Origin: an uncultured Victivallales bacterium
GTDB taxonomy: Bacteria > Verrucomicrobiota > Lentisphaeria > Oligosphaerales > JAFGRS01
Direction of reading: 5' to 3'
Assembly: GCA_903834675.1 (NCBI GenBank)
Contig: CAILKC010000855.1
Coordinates: forward strand, 1 to 13,654
Length of the DNA stretch: 13,654 bases
Part shown: positions 1 through 7,800 of the stretch, in pieces
How positions within the stretch are numbered: the first letter of the stretch is position 1
Layout of the letters: the number at the start of each line of letters is the position of its first letter
The notes under the pieces: generated by a model
Seen by the model: the letters and a program-made list of their open reading frames with translations, nothing else
Databases searched by the model: none
Told to the model about the DNA's origin: nothing
Position numbers and translations under genes: made by a program

Positions 1-55
1 ACCGTGCCACGTACGCGTCGCCGTGCTCGCGCACGATGTCGGCGATGGACGGCAC
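1..55 (-). CDS. IS91-like transposase, N-terminal start only (runs off the left edge)
   Basis: Only the first 18 or so residues are visible, read leftward from a GTG at 55-53 (VPSIADIVREHGDAYVAR). This resembles the start of IS91-family (Y1/Y2 HUH) transposases, whose N-terminal zinc-binding domain opens with a motif like 'ADIFRxHGxAYRARH'. The ORF begins 10 bp after the stop of the minus-strand recombinase fragment at 66-143. A tyrosine recombinase followed directly by an IS91-type transposase is a known pairing, which supports the call. Most of the gene, including the catalytic HUH and Tyr motifs, lies outside the window, so neither function nor intactness can be judged. A start upstream of the GTG at 55 cannot be excluded. 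Confidence 0.5.
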   Translation of the reverse strand, partial: MPSIADIVREHGDAYVAR

Positions 56-65
56 GGGCCTGGCC

Positions 66-143
66 CTACAGTTCGGCGGTGATCTCGTCCAAGGCGTGGC
101 CGAGCCGGTTTAGCGTCTTGTCGGTGAGGTGCGTGTAGATGAG
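66..143 (-). pseudogene. Tyrosine recombinase, C-terminal 25 residues only (5' truncated)
   Basis: On the minus strand, [20 protein letters not shown] followed by ITAEL and a stop is the typical tail of a phage-integrase/Xer-type tyrosine recombinase. The YTH segment carries the nucleophilic Tyr. Upstream on the minus strand (positions above 143) the frame stays open but stops looking like an integrase: the LGH box and HxxR that should precede the Tyr are absent, and the bases there encode the other recombinase on the plus strand. The gene was therefore cut just before its catalytic Tyr. It probably formed a pair with the IS91-like transposase that follows it at 55. What is seen is the motif and the break; the element type is inferred. 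Confidence 0.6.
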
Positions 144-333
144 GCACAGTTTCGCAACCCACATGCTGATGCGCGGCGTGAGTATCCGGGAGGTGCAGGA
201 GTACCTCGGTCACAACAACGTCGAAACAACCATGATCTACACGCATGTCATGCGGGGGCTTGCCAGCACGGCGGTCAGTCCTCTGGACCAGTTGCTCGCC
301 GATGGGGCGGGACTGCCGGGGAGACCGGCCTGA
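139..333 (+). pseudogene. Integron-integrase-like tyrosine recombinase, C-terminal catalytic fragment
   Basis: The 64-aa frame carries the box II part of a tyrosine recombinase: [20 protein letters not shown], then YLGHNN, then TTMIYTH with the catalytic Tyr. The ending SPLDQLL resembles integron integrases (IntI-like), which commonly end in a VRSPLD motif; XerC/D proteins lack it. The Arg of HxxR, the LGH His and the Tyr are present. The box I Arg, the Lys and the first His of HxxR are missing. A TAG at 136-138 lies directly before the apparent ATG, which probably corresponds to the Leu of LRH changed at the junction. Full-length relatives are about 300-450 aa, so this is a 5'-deleted remnant and is unlikely to be active. 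Neither an attI site nor attC sites were seen. Confidence 0.75.
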
Positions 334-584
334 GCGCAGAGAAACTCACGGGGTTCGAGGACTACATCGTGCGCAACCAACTGGTGCAGGCCAAGTATGC
401 GCGCTACCACCGGCTGTGGGCCGAGCGCTGGCTGGTGTTCGTCGGCCCCGCAGCCGAGCAAGACGCCGACTCGGTGCAGCGCCGGTACGTCTTCTCCACC
501 AGCAACTGCGTCTACACGGGCATGGCCCTGGAGCGCTACGAGACGATCCTGGACGTTTGGCGGCGTGAAGGCAACTACGCCTGA
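330..584 (+). CDS. Small ORF with integrase-like N-terminal segment, function unknown
   Basis: An open frame of about 84 codons overlaps the stop of the recombinase fragment (CTGA at 330-333) and ends 6 bp before the convergent pseudopilin gene. The first in-frame start that makes sense is CTG at 330, with GGGGAG at 318-323 as a possible ribosome site; the frame is open further upstream, but that part is out of frame with the recombinase and looks meaningless. The first 35 residues ([20 protein letters not shown] followed by LWAERWL) look like the SAM-like core-binding domain that opens tyrosine recombinases. The second half ([20 protein letters not shown] and onward) is not recognised. It may be a small accessory protein of the integrase or an integrase start fused to other sequence. 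The coding call is tentative because of the rare start codon. Confidence 0.4.
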   Translation: MSAEKLTGFEDYIVRNQLVQAKYARYHRLWAERWLVFVGPAAEQDADSVQRRYVFSTSNCVYTGMALERYETILDVWRREGNYA

Positions 585-590
585 GCCCCC

Positions 591-1241
591 TCAGAAGTTC
601 GTCCGCGGCGGCAGCGCGTCGCAGATGAACAGCACGTAGGTGTCGTCCCAGCGCTGCCAATCCACGTGGCCATCGCACCAACCGTAGACGCTGCCCCGGT
701 TGTGGCGGTTCACCACGTGATCGCGCGGAGTGCAGTCGATGTCGAAGAAGCCGTCATTGGTGGTTTCCGCCGTGCCGCAGCCTTCCTCGATCAGCAGCGG
801 CGTGTCGGACGGGGCCGGGATCTCGGCGAGGGCGGCGGCGCGCGTATCCGAGTTGGCCCCGTAGCTGCACAAGCTCTTGGTCGTGTCATTGCCGCAGCGG
901 TAGACCTCGCGGTTGCCGACATAGCCGTAGATCACGCCGCGCGTTACCTCGAAGTTACCCGCTTGCGGCACCGGGAAGGCGTCGTAGTAGACCCAGCCGC
1001 CGTCTCGGCCTGCGCCCCCGCCGCCATTGGTACAGTAGGGGAGGCGCTCTTCGTACTCCTGCGTGTACATCATGAATGCCTGGCAGAGTTGCCGCAGGTG
1101 GCCGACGCAGGTCGTCTGGCGCGCCTTCTCCCGCGCTTTGGCCAGGGCGGGCAGCAGCAGCCCCGCCAGGATGGCAATGATGGCGATGACGACCAGCAAC
1201 TCGATCAGCGTGAAGCGTCGGCTCGGGGCTCTGGCTTGCAT
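591..1241 (-). CDS. Type IV pseudopilin, FTLIELL / H-X9-DG family (DUF1559-like)
   Basis: The 216-aa product is a prepilin-like protein. A short basic leader (MQARAPSRR) is followed by the hydrophobic helix [16 protein letters not shown], with the conserved Glu at mature position 5 (E14). The helix would anchor it in the inner membrane and pack it in a pseudopilus. The amphipathic segment [11 protein letters not shown] follows, as in PVC and related families. H180 and D190-G191 form the H-X9-DG motif typical of this large group of PVC pseudopilins. There are nine Cys residues, suggesting disulfides outside the cytoplasm. Arg replaces the usual Gly at the cleavage site. AAGGAG at 1250-1255, 8 nt upstream, fixes the ATG. 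It is the last gene of the minus-strand run, 43 bp after the PilP/GspC-like gene. No processing peptidase is in view. Confidence 0.9.
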   Translation of the reverse strand: MQARAPSRRFTLIELLVVIAIIAILAGLLLPALAKAREKARQTTCVGHLRQLCQAFMMYTQEYEERLPYCTNGGGGAGRDGGWVYYDAFPVPQAGNFEVTRGVIYGYVGNREVYRCGNDTTKSLCSYGANSDTRAAALAEIPAPSDTPLLIEEGCGTAETTNDGFFDIDCTPRDHVVNRHNRGSVYGWCDGHVDWQRWDDTYVLFICDALPPRTNF

Positions 1242-1249
1242 GGTCTCGA

Positions 1250-1255
1250 CTCCTT
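1250..1255 (-). promoter_or_regulatory. Ribosome binding site of the pseudopilin gene
   Basis: AAGGAG on the minus strand lies 8 nt before the ATG at 1241. It is the strongest Shine-Dalgarno sequence in the pilus part of the run. It suggests that the pseudopilin is translated more strongly than the platform genes, which mostly start with weak or coupled sites. Confidence 0.7.
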
Positions 1256-1284
1256 CTCGAGGTCAGGCGCGTCGGCCGCCCCGG

Positions 1285-1944
1285 TCAGGGCGTGGGTCCA
1301 AAGTCCGCGGTGACCCGGCGCGTTCCGCCGAAGCTGACCGATTGGCGCCGTCCGGCCGCGTCCACCAGGATGAGTGCCTCGTCGCTGAAACTCTGAATCC
1401 GCAGACCGCAGGCCTGGTCCCCCGCGCTGACATTGCGGGCCAGCGGCGCCGCGCCGGGCTGGGCTGGATCCTGCAGTTCGATGAGGGCCACCGGGCGGCC
1501 CGAACGGTTCGTGGTGCTGAAGACGTACTTCACCTCGCACCAGCCCAGCCGCCGGGTGGGTGGGGCTGGGACCGCGGCCCGGGCTGGCTCGGGCGGCGCC
1601 GGACGGGGCGCCACCGGCGGCGGTGGCGGCTTGGGCTGGGCTGGCGCCGTCTTGGGCGGAACGCTCCGTGGCGGCTTTGCCGGACGCGCGGCTGGTGTCT
1701 CGATGGCGCTGGAGAGAAAGGGATTCCGCGCCAACGCGGCGCCGGGCGCGGCGTCCTGCAGGAAGGCAAACGCACCAGGGCCAAGCACGGTTGGCGATTC
1801 CACGATGCGACCGCTTCCCGGGGTGGAGTCGGTAGCCCGATCATGCAAAGCCCAGTCCGCCAGAAACAGGAGCAGCAGCACCGCGATCACCGCGCCGCAG
1901 ACCTGCTCCCATTCGCGCCGCAGATATCTCGACACGTTTATCAT
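1285..1944 (-). CDS. PilP/GspC-like inner-membrane protein of the pilus platform
   Basis: The 219-aa product has a short cytoplasmic start, one membrane helix at about residues 15-33 (VCGAVIAVLLLLFLADWAL), and a segment ending in ARNPF (72-76). A proline/alanine-rich linker follows at about 84-128. A small C-terminal beta-rich domain covers about 133-212, with the signature GDQACGLRIQSFSDEALILV (175-194). In PilP and GspC proteins the equivalent periplasmic domain (HR domain) reaches the outer-membrane secretin, and the Pro-rich linker spans the periplasm. The order PilMN-PilO-this gene matches pilM-N-O-P operons, which supports the role more than sequence alone does. PilP proper is a lipoprotein; this one has a helix anchor and no lipobox, so it is closer to GspC in topology. 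The start at 1944 has only a weak ribosome site. Confidence 0.65.
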   Translation of the reverse strand: MINVSRYLRREWEQVCGAVIAVLLLLFLADWALHDRATDSTPGSGRIVESPTVLGPGAFAFLQDAAPGAALARNPFLSSAIETPAARPAKPPRSVPPKTAPAQPKPPPPPVAPRPAPPEPARAAVPAPPTRRLGWCEVKYVFSTTNRSGRPVALIELQDPAQPGAAPLARNVSAGDQACGLRIQSFSDEALILVDAAGRRQSVSFGGTRRVTADFGPTP

Positions 1945-1980
1945 GGGTAAGATTCCGGGCCCACTGAACCGCTGCCCTGC

Positions 1981-2943
1981 TCAGGCGCCATCGGCAGCCT
2001 CAGCCTTCTCGGCCGCTGGCGGCTTCATCCCAGGCGGGGCCCGCAGTGGCGCGGCATCGCCGCCGGGAAACGCAAAGAAACCGCTACAGGTAATGTCGAG
2101 CACCACTCGTCCGGGCCCCCCGTTCTCGGGGGTCCGAGTGCATTGTATCCGGGGTTCTTCGGCATAGATCTCGACGTGTTCGGGTGGCAGAAAGTTCCCG
2201 GCGACCGTCAACGCCAGGATGAAAGCATGCACATCGTCAATCTGCCCCGCCACATGCATCCTTACCGGCACCGCCAGCAGGTAGGGAAGCGGACTTCCCG
2301 CCTCAAGGTAGTACGCCACGATCGGCTGCATCGTGATGCGGGCCGCGGCCTGTTCGCCGCCATCGGTTCGGACCTTGACCTTGGGGTCGGTCAACACCTG
2401 CAGGCGATTCTCCCGCACCAGCTCAACCGCTCGTTCCAGCGTCCACACTTGCAGCAGCAACTGGTAGGTGTAGGGGAACGAGCTGTCTTCGGCCAGGTGG
2501 AGGAGTTCAGGGGCCAGCAGGATGCCGTCGCTCGCCAGCCGCTTCTGCAAGCCGTTGAAGGCCTCGCGGAAATCGATGTTGGAGGCCTTGCGGATGAAGA
2601 CGTCGGCGGTCTTGAAGTCGTCCTTCTCTTGCAGGCGCTGACGAAACATGGCCGTGGCGTGTTGCTGGACCTGCTCCGCGCGCAATTTGAGTCCGGGCTG
2701 ACCGGCGCCATCGCCCTCCAGCACACGCGTTCGGCTGTCCAGGAGTTGCTGCAGCTTTTCCTGGTCGAGGGGCCAGCCTCGCCGCTGCAAGGCCTTGCGT
2801 TTTTCGGCCAGCAAGTCGAGGCCGTCACGCCTCTGCTGGCGCTGCGGCCGCACGACCACCAGCCAGGCGAGGGCAGCCAGGGCTGCCGCGACCAGCATGA
2901 CCGCGGCCAGCAGACGCCGCCTGGGCATCGTTATCCGGTTCAT
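1981..2943 (-). CDS. PilO-like (Amuc_1100-like) platform protein
   Basis: The 320-aa product has a basic start, a membrane helix at about residues 11-31, then a Gln/Arg/Leu-rich stretch (about 32-120) likely to be helical or coiled. A mixed alpha/beta C-terminal region follows, in which ITMQPIVAYY and YLLAVPVRMHVAGQIDDVHA (residues about 205-245) resemble the ferredoxin-like fold of PilO and GspM. The tail is Pro/Ala/Glu-rich. PilO pairs with PilN in the inner-membrane platform of type IV pili; PVC bacteria have a related protein known from Akkermansia as Amuc_1100. It overlaps the upstream PilMN gene by 4 bp (ATGA, 2940-2943), so translation is probably coupled and the two products made in step. 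A second ATG lies five codons in, but the overlapping one fits better. Confident in the platform role, less so in the exact family. Confidence 0.7.
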   Translation of the reverse strand: MNRITMPRRRLLAAVMLVAAALAALAWLVVVRPQRQQRRDGLDLLAEKRKALQRRGWPLDQEKLQQLLDSRTRVLEGDGAGQPGLKLRAEQVQQHATAMFRQRLQEKDDFKTADVFIRKASNIDFREAFNGLQKRLASDGILLAPELLHLAEDSSFPYTYQLLLQVWTLERAVELVRENRLQVLTDPKVKVRTDGGEQAAARITMQPIVAYYLEAGSPLPYLLAVPVRMHVAGQIDDVHAFILALTVAGNFLPPEHVEIYAEEPRIQCTRTPENGGPGRVVLDITCSGFFAFPGGDAAPLRAPPGMKPPAAEKAEAADGA

Positions 2944-4754
2944 CGGCTGGTCGGCCCTCCCGGGGTCACGGCGTCCGTTACATCGGGCGCCGCCAGGGTC
3001 AGACGCAGAGAAAACGGGTTGTAGAGCGCCCCTGGCTGGGTCTTGAGGTACTGGACCCAGGGCTCGAAGATGTCCTTCCGGTCGATGCGTTCGACCTCCA
3101 GCAGCAGGTCCACCTTCGCGTAGGGGCCGAGGAGGCGCAGCTTATCGATCATCTCGCGGGTTGCCTCCCAGCGCTGGTCGCGCTGGTGGGGGGTATAGCC
3201 GGCGGCCACCAGCGACGGCGTCCCCGCGGCCTGCCGCGCCAGTTGCCGGTACGGAAACTCCGGGGCTACGACCGTGGCGCCCACGACCGGACGCTGATCG
3301 CCGCCCGGAAAGAACGCCTGGGCGGTCGCGGCGGTTGGGGCGCGGGGATCGCCGGGTGCCGCGTTCTCCTTGTAGCTGCCTTCGTCGCCCAGGTAGACCA
3401 GCCAGTCCTTCTCGCCGCACACCGTGGCCAGTGCCTCCAGCGCCTCCACCAAACGCCTGCCGCGGTTACCCGCCTGCACCAGTGGCACGAGAGCGGCCTC
3501 GTAGCGGTCCATGCCCCGGCGCGCCCCCTCCAAGCGCGGGATGAGTTTCTCGCAGGCCTCCAATTCCACCATCTTGGCGCCGATGTCCGCCAGCTCGGCG
3601 CGCGCGTCGAGGTAAGCGCGCAGCAGCACCCCTGCCAGCAGGACGGTTGCCAAGGCGCAAGCCGCCACCAGGAAGCCGAAGCGCTTCTCGCGATGGGCTT
3701 GGTAGCGCACGTCCAGCGGAGTCAGGTCGATGGCTACCGGCGCCGCGCCGAGCGCCTGCAGCGCCAGCCCGAACGCGACCACCATCTCCGGCAGAGGCTG
3801 GCCGCTCTGCGGATCCTGGGGGCCAAAGACGTTCACCGGGCAGTGCAGCGCCTCACTGAGGTAAGGGGCAAGGCCCTTCAGTTTCGCCGCGCCGCCGCAG
3901 AGCCAGATGCCGCTCAGAGGGACCTCATTCAGCTCCTGGCGTTCCTGGGCGCGCCAGTGGGACACGGCGTCCTCAATCTCCGCCACTAACTTGCGGACGG
4001 CCTGCACCAGCGCCGACCGGGAAGACTCCTCCAGCAGGTCCAGCGCCGCCAGATGCGCTTCCGCGGCCGCCTCTTTGAGGTCCTCCCTGGCCATGACTGC
4101 CTTGACCAGTTTTTCGGCGCCGAACAGCAGGCTGCCTACGAACAGCGGTTGCTCGGCAGCCAGAATCACCGCGGTGGAGTTCTCTTGCCCGAGGTCCACC
4201 AGGAGGACCGGTTGCTGTCCCCCCAAAGCCTCCCGGTGCAGGTGCAGCAGGCTATTCACGGCCGCGATGCCGTTCATGGCCAGGTGCGGCACCGCCACGC
4301 CGGCCTGTTGCAGCGCAGTCATGCGCTCGCGGATCACCGACTCGCGGCAGATGCCGATCAGGACCGGATTACGGCGTCCGAAGCCGGCCGGCAACACATG
4401 GTAGTCGTGGATGAACTCTTCGTCGGAGAGACCGGCCAATTGCCGGGTTTCAAAGGCCACCATCTCGTCCAGGCCAGCCTCCCCTGTCCCCGCGGGGAAG
4501 TCGAGTAACTGGGTGGTGCTCAGGTACTGCGGCAGGCCGACCGCGGTGGGCAGGCCGGCACACTCCGTGCGTTGCAGCCAGTCGGCCGCCGCGGCATACA
4601 GATCCGCCTCGTTGAGAATGCCTTGGGCGCGCAGGCCCAGGCAGTTCTGGCGCACCATGACGGGTCGGCCGTCCCGCAGGCCCAGCACCACGCTCTTGAA
4701 GCAGGCTGACCCCAGGTCGAGCCCCAGCCCCAGTCTCTTGCCCCGCAACCCCAT
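2940..4754 (-). CDS. PilM-PilN fusion (actin-like ATPase plus platform protein)
   Basis: The 604-aa product joins two normally separate proteins. Residues 1-340 are a PilM-type actin-like ATPase: phosphate-1 loop LGLDLGSACFKSVVL (10-24), phosphate-2 loop VLLVDLGQENSTAVI (183-197) and an adenosine loop with LCGGAAKLKGLAPYL (285-299). Residues 341-358 (AIDLTPLD then a basic run) resemble the cytoplasmic INLLP start of PilN that PilM grips. A membrane helix at 359-381 and a coiled stretch (about 382-425) follow, then a periplasmic domain to the end, as in PilN. PilM is usually about 350 aa and PilN about 190, so the length fits a full fusion. This domain plan also resembles GspL. The cytoplasmic ring and membrane anchor would therefore be one chain. 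AGGAG lies about 13 nt before the ATG, further than usual. It follows the 1018-aa membrane protein by 58 bp. Confidence 0.85.
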   Translation of the reverse strand: MGLRGKRLGLGLDLGSACFKSVVLGLRDGRPVMVRQNCLGLRAQGILNEADLYAAAADWLQRTECAGLPTAVGLPQYLSTTQLLDFPAGTGEAGLDEMVAFETRQLAGLSDEEFIHDYHVLPAGFGRRNPVLIGICRESVIRERMTALQQAGVAVPHLAMNGIAAVNSLLHLHREALGGQQPVLLVDLGQENSTAVILAAEQPLFVGSLLFGAEKLVKAVMAREDLKEAAAEAHLAALDLLEESSRSALVQAVRKLVAEIEDAVSHWRAQERQELNEVPLSGIWLCGGAAKLKGLAPYLSEALHCPVNVFGPQDPQSGQPLPEMVVAFGLALQALGAAPVAIDLTPLDVRYQAHREKRFGFLVAACALATVLLAGVLLRAYLDARAELADIGAKMVELEACEKLIPRLEGARRGMDRYEAALVPLVQAGNRGRRLVEALEALATVCGEKDWLVYLGDEGSYKENAAPGDPRAPTAATAQAFFPGGDQRPVVGATVVAPEFPYRQLARQAAGTPSLVAAGYTPHQRDQRWEATREMIDKLRLLGPYAKVDLLLEVERIDRKDIFEPWVQYLKTQPGALYNPFSLRLTLAAPDVTDAVTPGGPTSR

Positions 4755-4778
4755 AGCTGCATCGCGCTCCTGAACTCG

Positions 4779-4792
4779 ACCGGTTGACCGGT
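4779..4792. repeat. Double ACCGGT palindrome in the gap before the pilus genes
   Basis: The 58-bp gap between the membrane scaffold gene and pilMN contains ACCGGT-TG-ACCGGT. Each half is a 6-bp palindrome and the two are 2 bp apart, so the stretch is both a direct and an inverted repeat. It could be a protein site or chance in GC-rich DNA. No promoter or T-tract is visible beside it. Confidence 0.35.
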
Positions 4793-4812
4793 GTAGCGGT
4801 CCCGGGGAACCC

Positions 4813-7800
4813 TCAGTTGGCGGACCCGTCGTTCAGCGGCCACGCCGCGGGACGCTGTACCTGCTCGCGGAACTCCTTCGGCACCGCGTTGTCCAGCACT
4901 TCCCGGGTCACGCGCTCATCCCCGGGGGCAAACAGAATCTGGCCTTCGAAGAGTTCACGATCGAGACCGGGCTTGAGGACCAGTGCGCCGGCCGCCGAAC
5001 GCATGCCGGCGACCTTGAACCCCGGCGGCACGCCGGGATTGCCCGCCGAGAGAATCCAGACCGCGCCGTCGGCCGCCGAGGTGAACACCGGCGCGAGCGC
5101 CTCATCGCGGCCCCGGCGCAGCCAGCCAATGCAGCGCACCTGCCGGCTGAGACTTGCCGCCAGCCAGGCCCGCCCCGCCTGCAGCCGATTCACGATTGGC
5201 CCCACTTCAGGCAGCGTCTTCAGCACGGCCACGACTTGCCGAGCCGCCGTGATCGTCTTGGGGTGACGCGGGTTCATCCACGGGACCTCGGTGTCGATAT
5301 CCCGTACCGCGGCGGCCATGGCCAGGCTCTCGGGAATGCTGTCGGCATAGTGTTCCGCTAGCAGATGCACCAGGCGCTTCAGCAACCAGGCGCGCGGCAC
5401 CGGTTCGATACCGGGGTCACCCACGACCGACTGGATGCCGTGCAGCAGATGCACGTCAAGCTCCGGCGCTTCCGCCGCCTCGGCGACAAAGCCGTACAGG
5501 AACTTGCCCTGCGGCACGATGTTGTCCTGCGGCCTGGACTCCTGGTGGATCTCGTACAGACGGGTCGTGAAACCCGTCGGGAAAGCCTTGCTCGTGTGAA
5601 TGAGAAAGGGCACCTGGTCCGCCGTCTCGCAGAAGTAGACCAGGCCCCAGTAGACCATGAACTCACCCTGTGCGTCCGTCTCCTTCTTGCTCATCAAGGG
5701 CTTGGGGTGGTAGAGCAGCGTCCACCCTTCGCTGCCGACGGGCCGGTAGGAGAGCACGTGCAGGCGCAGCGAGTCGTCCTTGGTCACGGCCAGCATGGGA
5801 ACGCGCTGCCGCACCGTCTCGTTCAGGTCCAGCCAGGTCACGGCGGACTTGAGATCGGCTTCCCACACCGAACCGCGCACGGTCTCCGCGGCGAACAACG
5901 CTCGCAGGCGCTCTTCCGCCTCTGGTCCGGGCGGCAGTCGGGGCAAGTCGAAGGCCCGCAGCGCCTCGGCCTTGGTCCAGGCGTCGAGCTGGGTCAGGAC
6001 GCGCCGGTAGGTGGCCGTCTCCGAGGCCTCGGGAAACTCCTTGGTGAACTGGGCGAGAAGCGTGCGGTACTGAACCAGATCCGGCAGCGCCTTACCGATC
6101 TGTTCGCGCAGCTCCTGCAGTCGCCCATCTTTCTGGCGCGCCTCACCCCGCCGCTGCTCGAACTCGCGCCGCCACCCCTCGACCTCGACGCCTACCGAGC
6201 TGAAGGCGTTCGCCGTCTCGGCGCCGACCGCCGCCGCCAGCGGCTTGGCGTCACGCAGAGCGGGCTCGATCTCCGCCAGCGCTTTCTCTTCGTCGACAAA
6301 GCTGGAGAACGGGTGCTGACGTTTTTCTTCAATGACTCGCCGGGCCAGCGCGGTCACGCGGCCCACATCACCCTCCGCCTCACCCCGGCGTCGGCGCCGC
6401 CACTCCTCCCACGCCGACTGCCAGGCGTTGACCGAGCGGTCGGCGGACTCGTCCTGGGCCACCTGTCGCGCCTGGGCCAGCAAAGCCTGTATCTGTTCCT
6501 CGCCCGCCTGGTAGCCATTCTCCCGGATCAGCGCCAACTGCGCCAGAAGGGCCTGGAACTGTCGGCCGACGTCGGCCTTCTTCAGCAGTGCTTCCTCGAC
6601 CGCAGTGACCAGGCGCCGGACCTCGGCCGAGCCATAGAAACGCGAATCCTGGCTCTTCAGTGCCTCCAGACTGGCCTTCAGGCGGGCATAGTCCTTGCTG
6701 TCCAGCAGCGCGGTCATCTCGGTCAGTTGCGCGCGGCGGCGATTCTGGGTATTCGTCCGCCACAGGGCCAACCCTGCCGCGGCCATGGCGGTCAGGCACA
6801 GTGCCGTGAGCGCTAGCCCGACGAGGAGACGGCGGCGCCGCCGACGCGCCGCAATCTCCGCCAGCGCCGTGCGGACCGTCGTCTGGAGACTCTCGGGCAT
6901 CTGCCGGCCCGTCTGCCGCAGTGCCTCCAGGCGCGAGCCGATTTCCGCCGCCGAGGCTTTGCCGGAGTGGAGCAAATCCTGCACTTCCGCCAACGCCTCC
7001 CGGAAGGACTCCTCGGCCAGCCGCTCGCCCTCCCAGCCCTCATGAGCAACGCGCGCCTCCGCCGCGGCGGCACTGAGGCGTGCATCTGCAACCAAGGCGG
7101 CCCCCGCACTCAGACGGTCCCAGTCCGCCAGGCCCGTCGCGACGGCCGCCCGGTCCTTTGCCGCCAACGCCGCCCGCAGCCGCTGCGCGATCTCGGTGCC
7201 CTGCAGCCTCGCGGCGGCCCGCTGTTCGGCGAAAAGCGCGCCCTTGCAGCGCTCCAGCACGTCGCCCGGCGCGGTGACCAGGCGTTGCGGGTGGGTGAGG
7301 TCCTCATAGAGTTCCCGCAGGCGCGGCAAGTTCTGCGCCGCCAGCGCCGCAGCGGCAGCCTCGATCAAGACGGGCAGTTGCGCCTCTTCGAGAGGCTTCA
7401 GGTTCTGTGGCCAACTGGGATTCTGCGGATCCTGCTCGCGCAGCCGACGGAGGACCCGGATGCTGCCGGGCTGGTCGCCCTGGTAGACCAGACGCCGGTA
7501 CTCCTTGAGCAGCGGCGCCAAGCCCTCCTCGATGGCGCCCTCCTGGCGCAGGCGTTCCACAATCTCCATGGGAATCTGCGGAAACGCCGCCAACTTCAGG
7601 TCGGCCACCACATTGGCCCACTTACGCAGCTCGGCAAAACGCACCACCTCGACCAATTGCAGCAGCGACGGCGCGCCGGTCGCCTCATGCACGGCCTCGG
7701 AGCGCATGCCCCGGTCGAGATACTCGGCGCAGCGCTGCAGTCGCGTCACGATGTCCTGGCAGAGCTCCGCATACTGCTCGGCAAACTCCTCCACCACCGG

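Noticed and set aside
129..329. Upstream part of the frame that ends at 584
   Set aside because: It overlaps the recombinase fragment in a different frame and reads as low-meaning His/Gly/Arg-rich sequence.
139..590. Integron with attC cassettes
   Set aside because: Only an integrase-like tail is present; no attC-type paired sites with R/L boxes were seen downstream, where a pseudopilin gene begins at once.
666..1313. 215-aa plus-strand frame
   Set aside because: It is antisense to the pseudopilin, which has a clear signature and a good ribosome site.
5365..6816. 483-aa open frame on the plus strand
   Set aside because: It is antisense to the membrane scaffold gene, whose own frame is longer, coupled to its neighbour and has a clear membrane helix.
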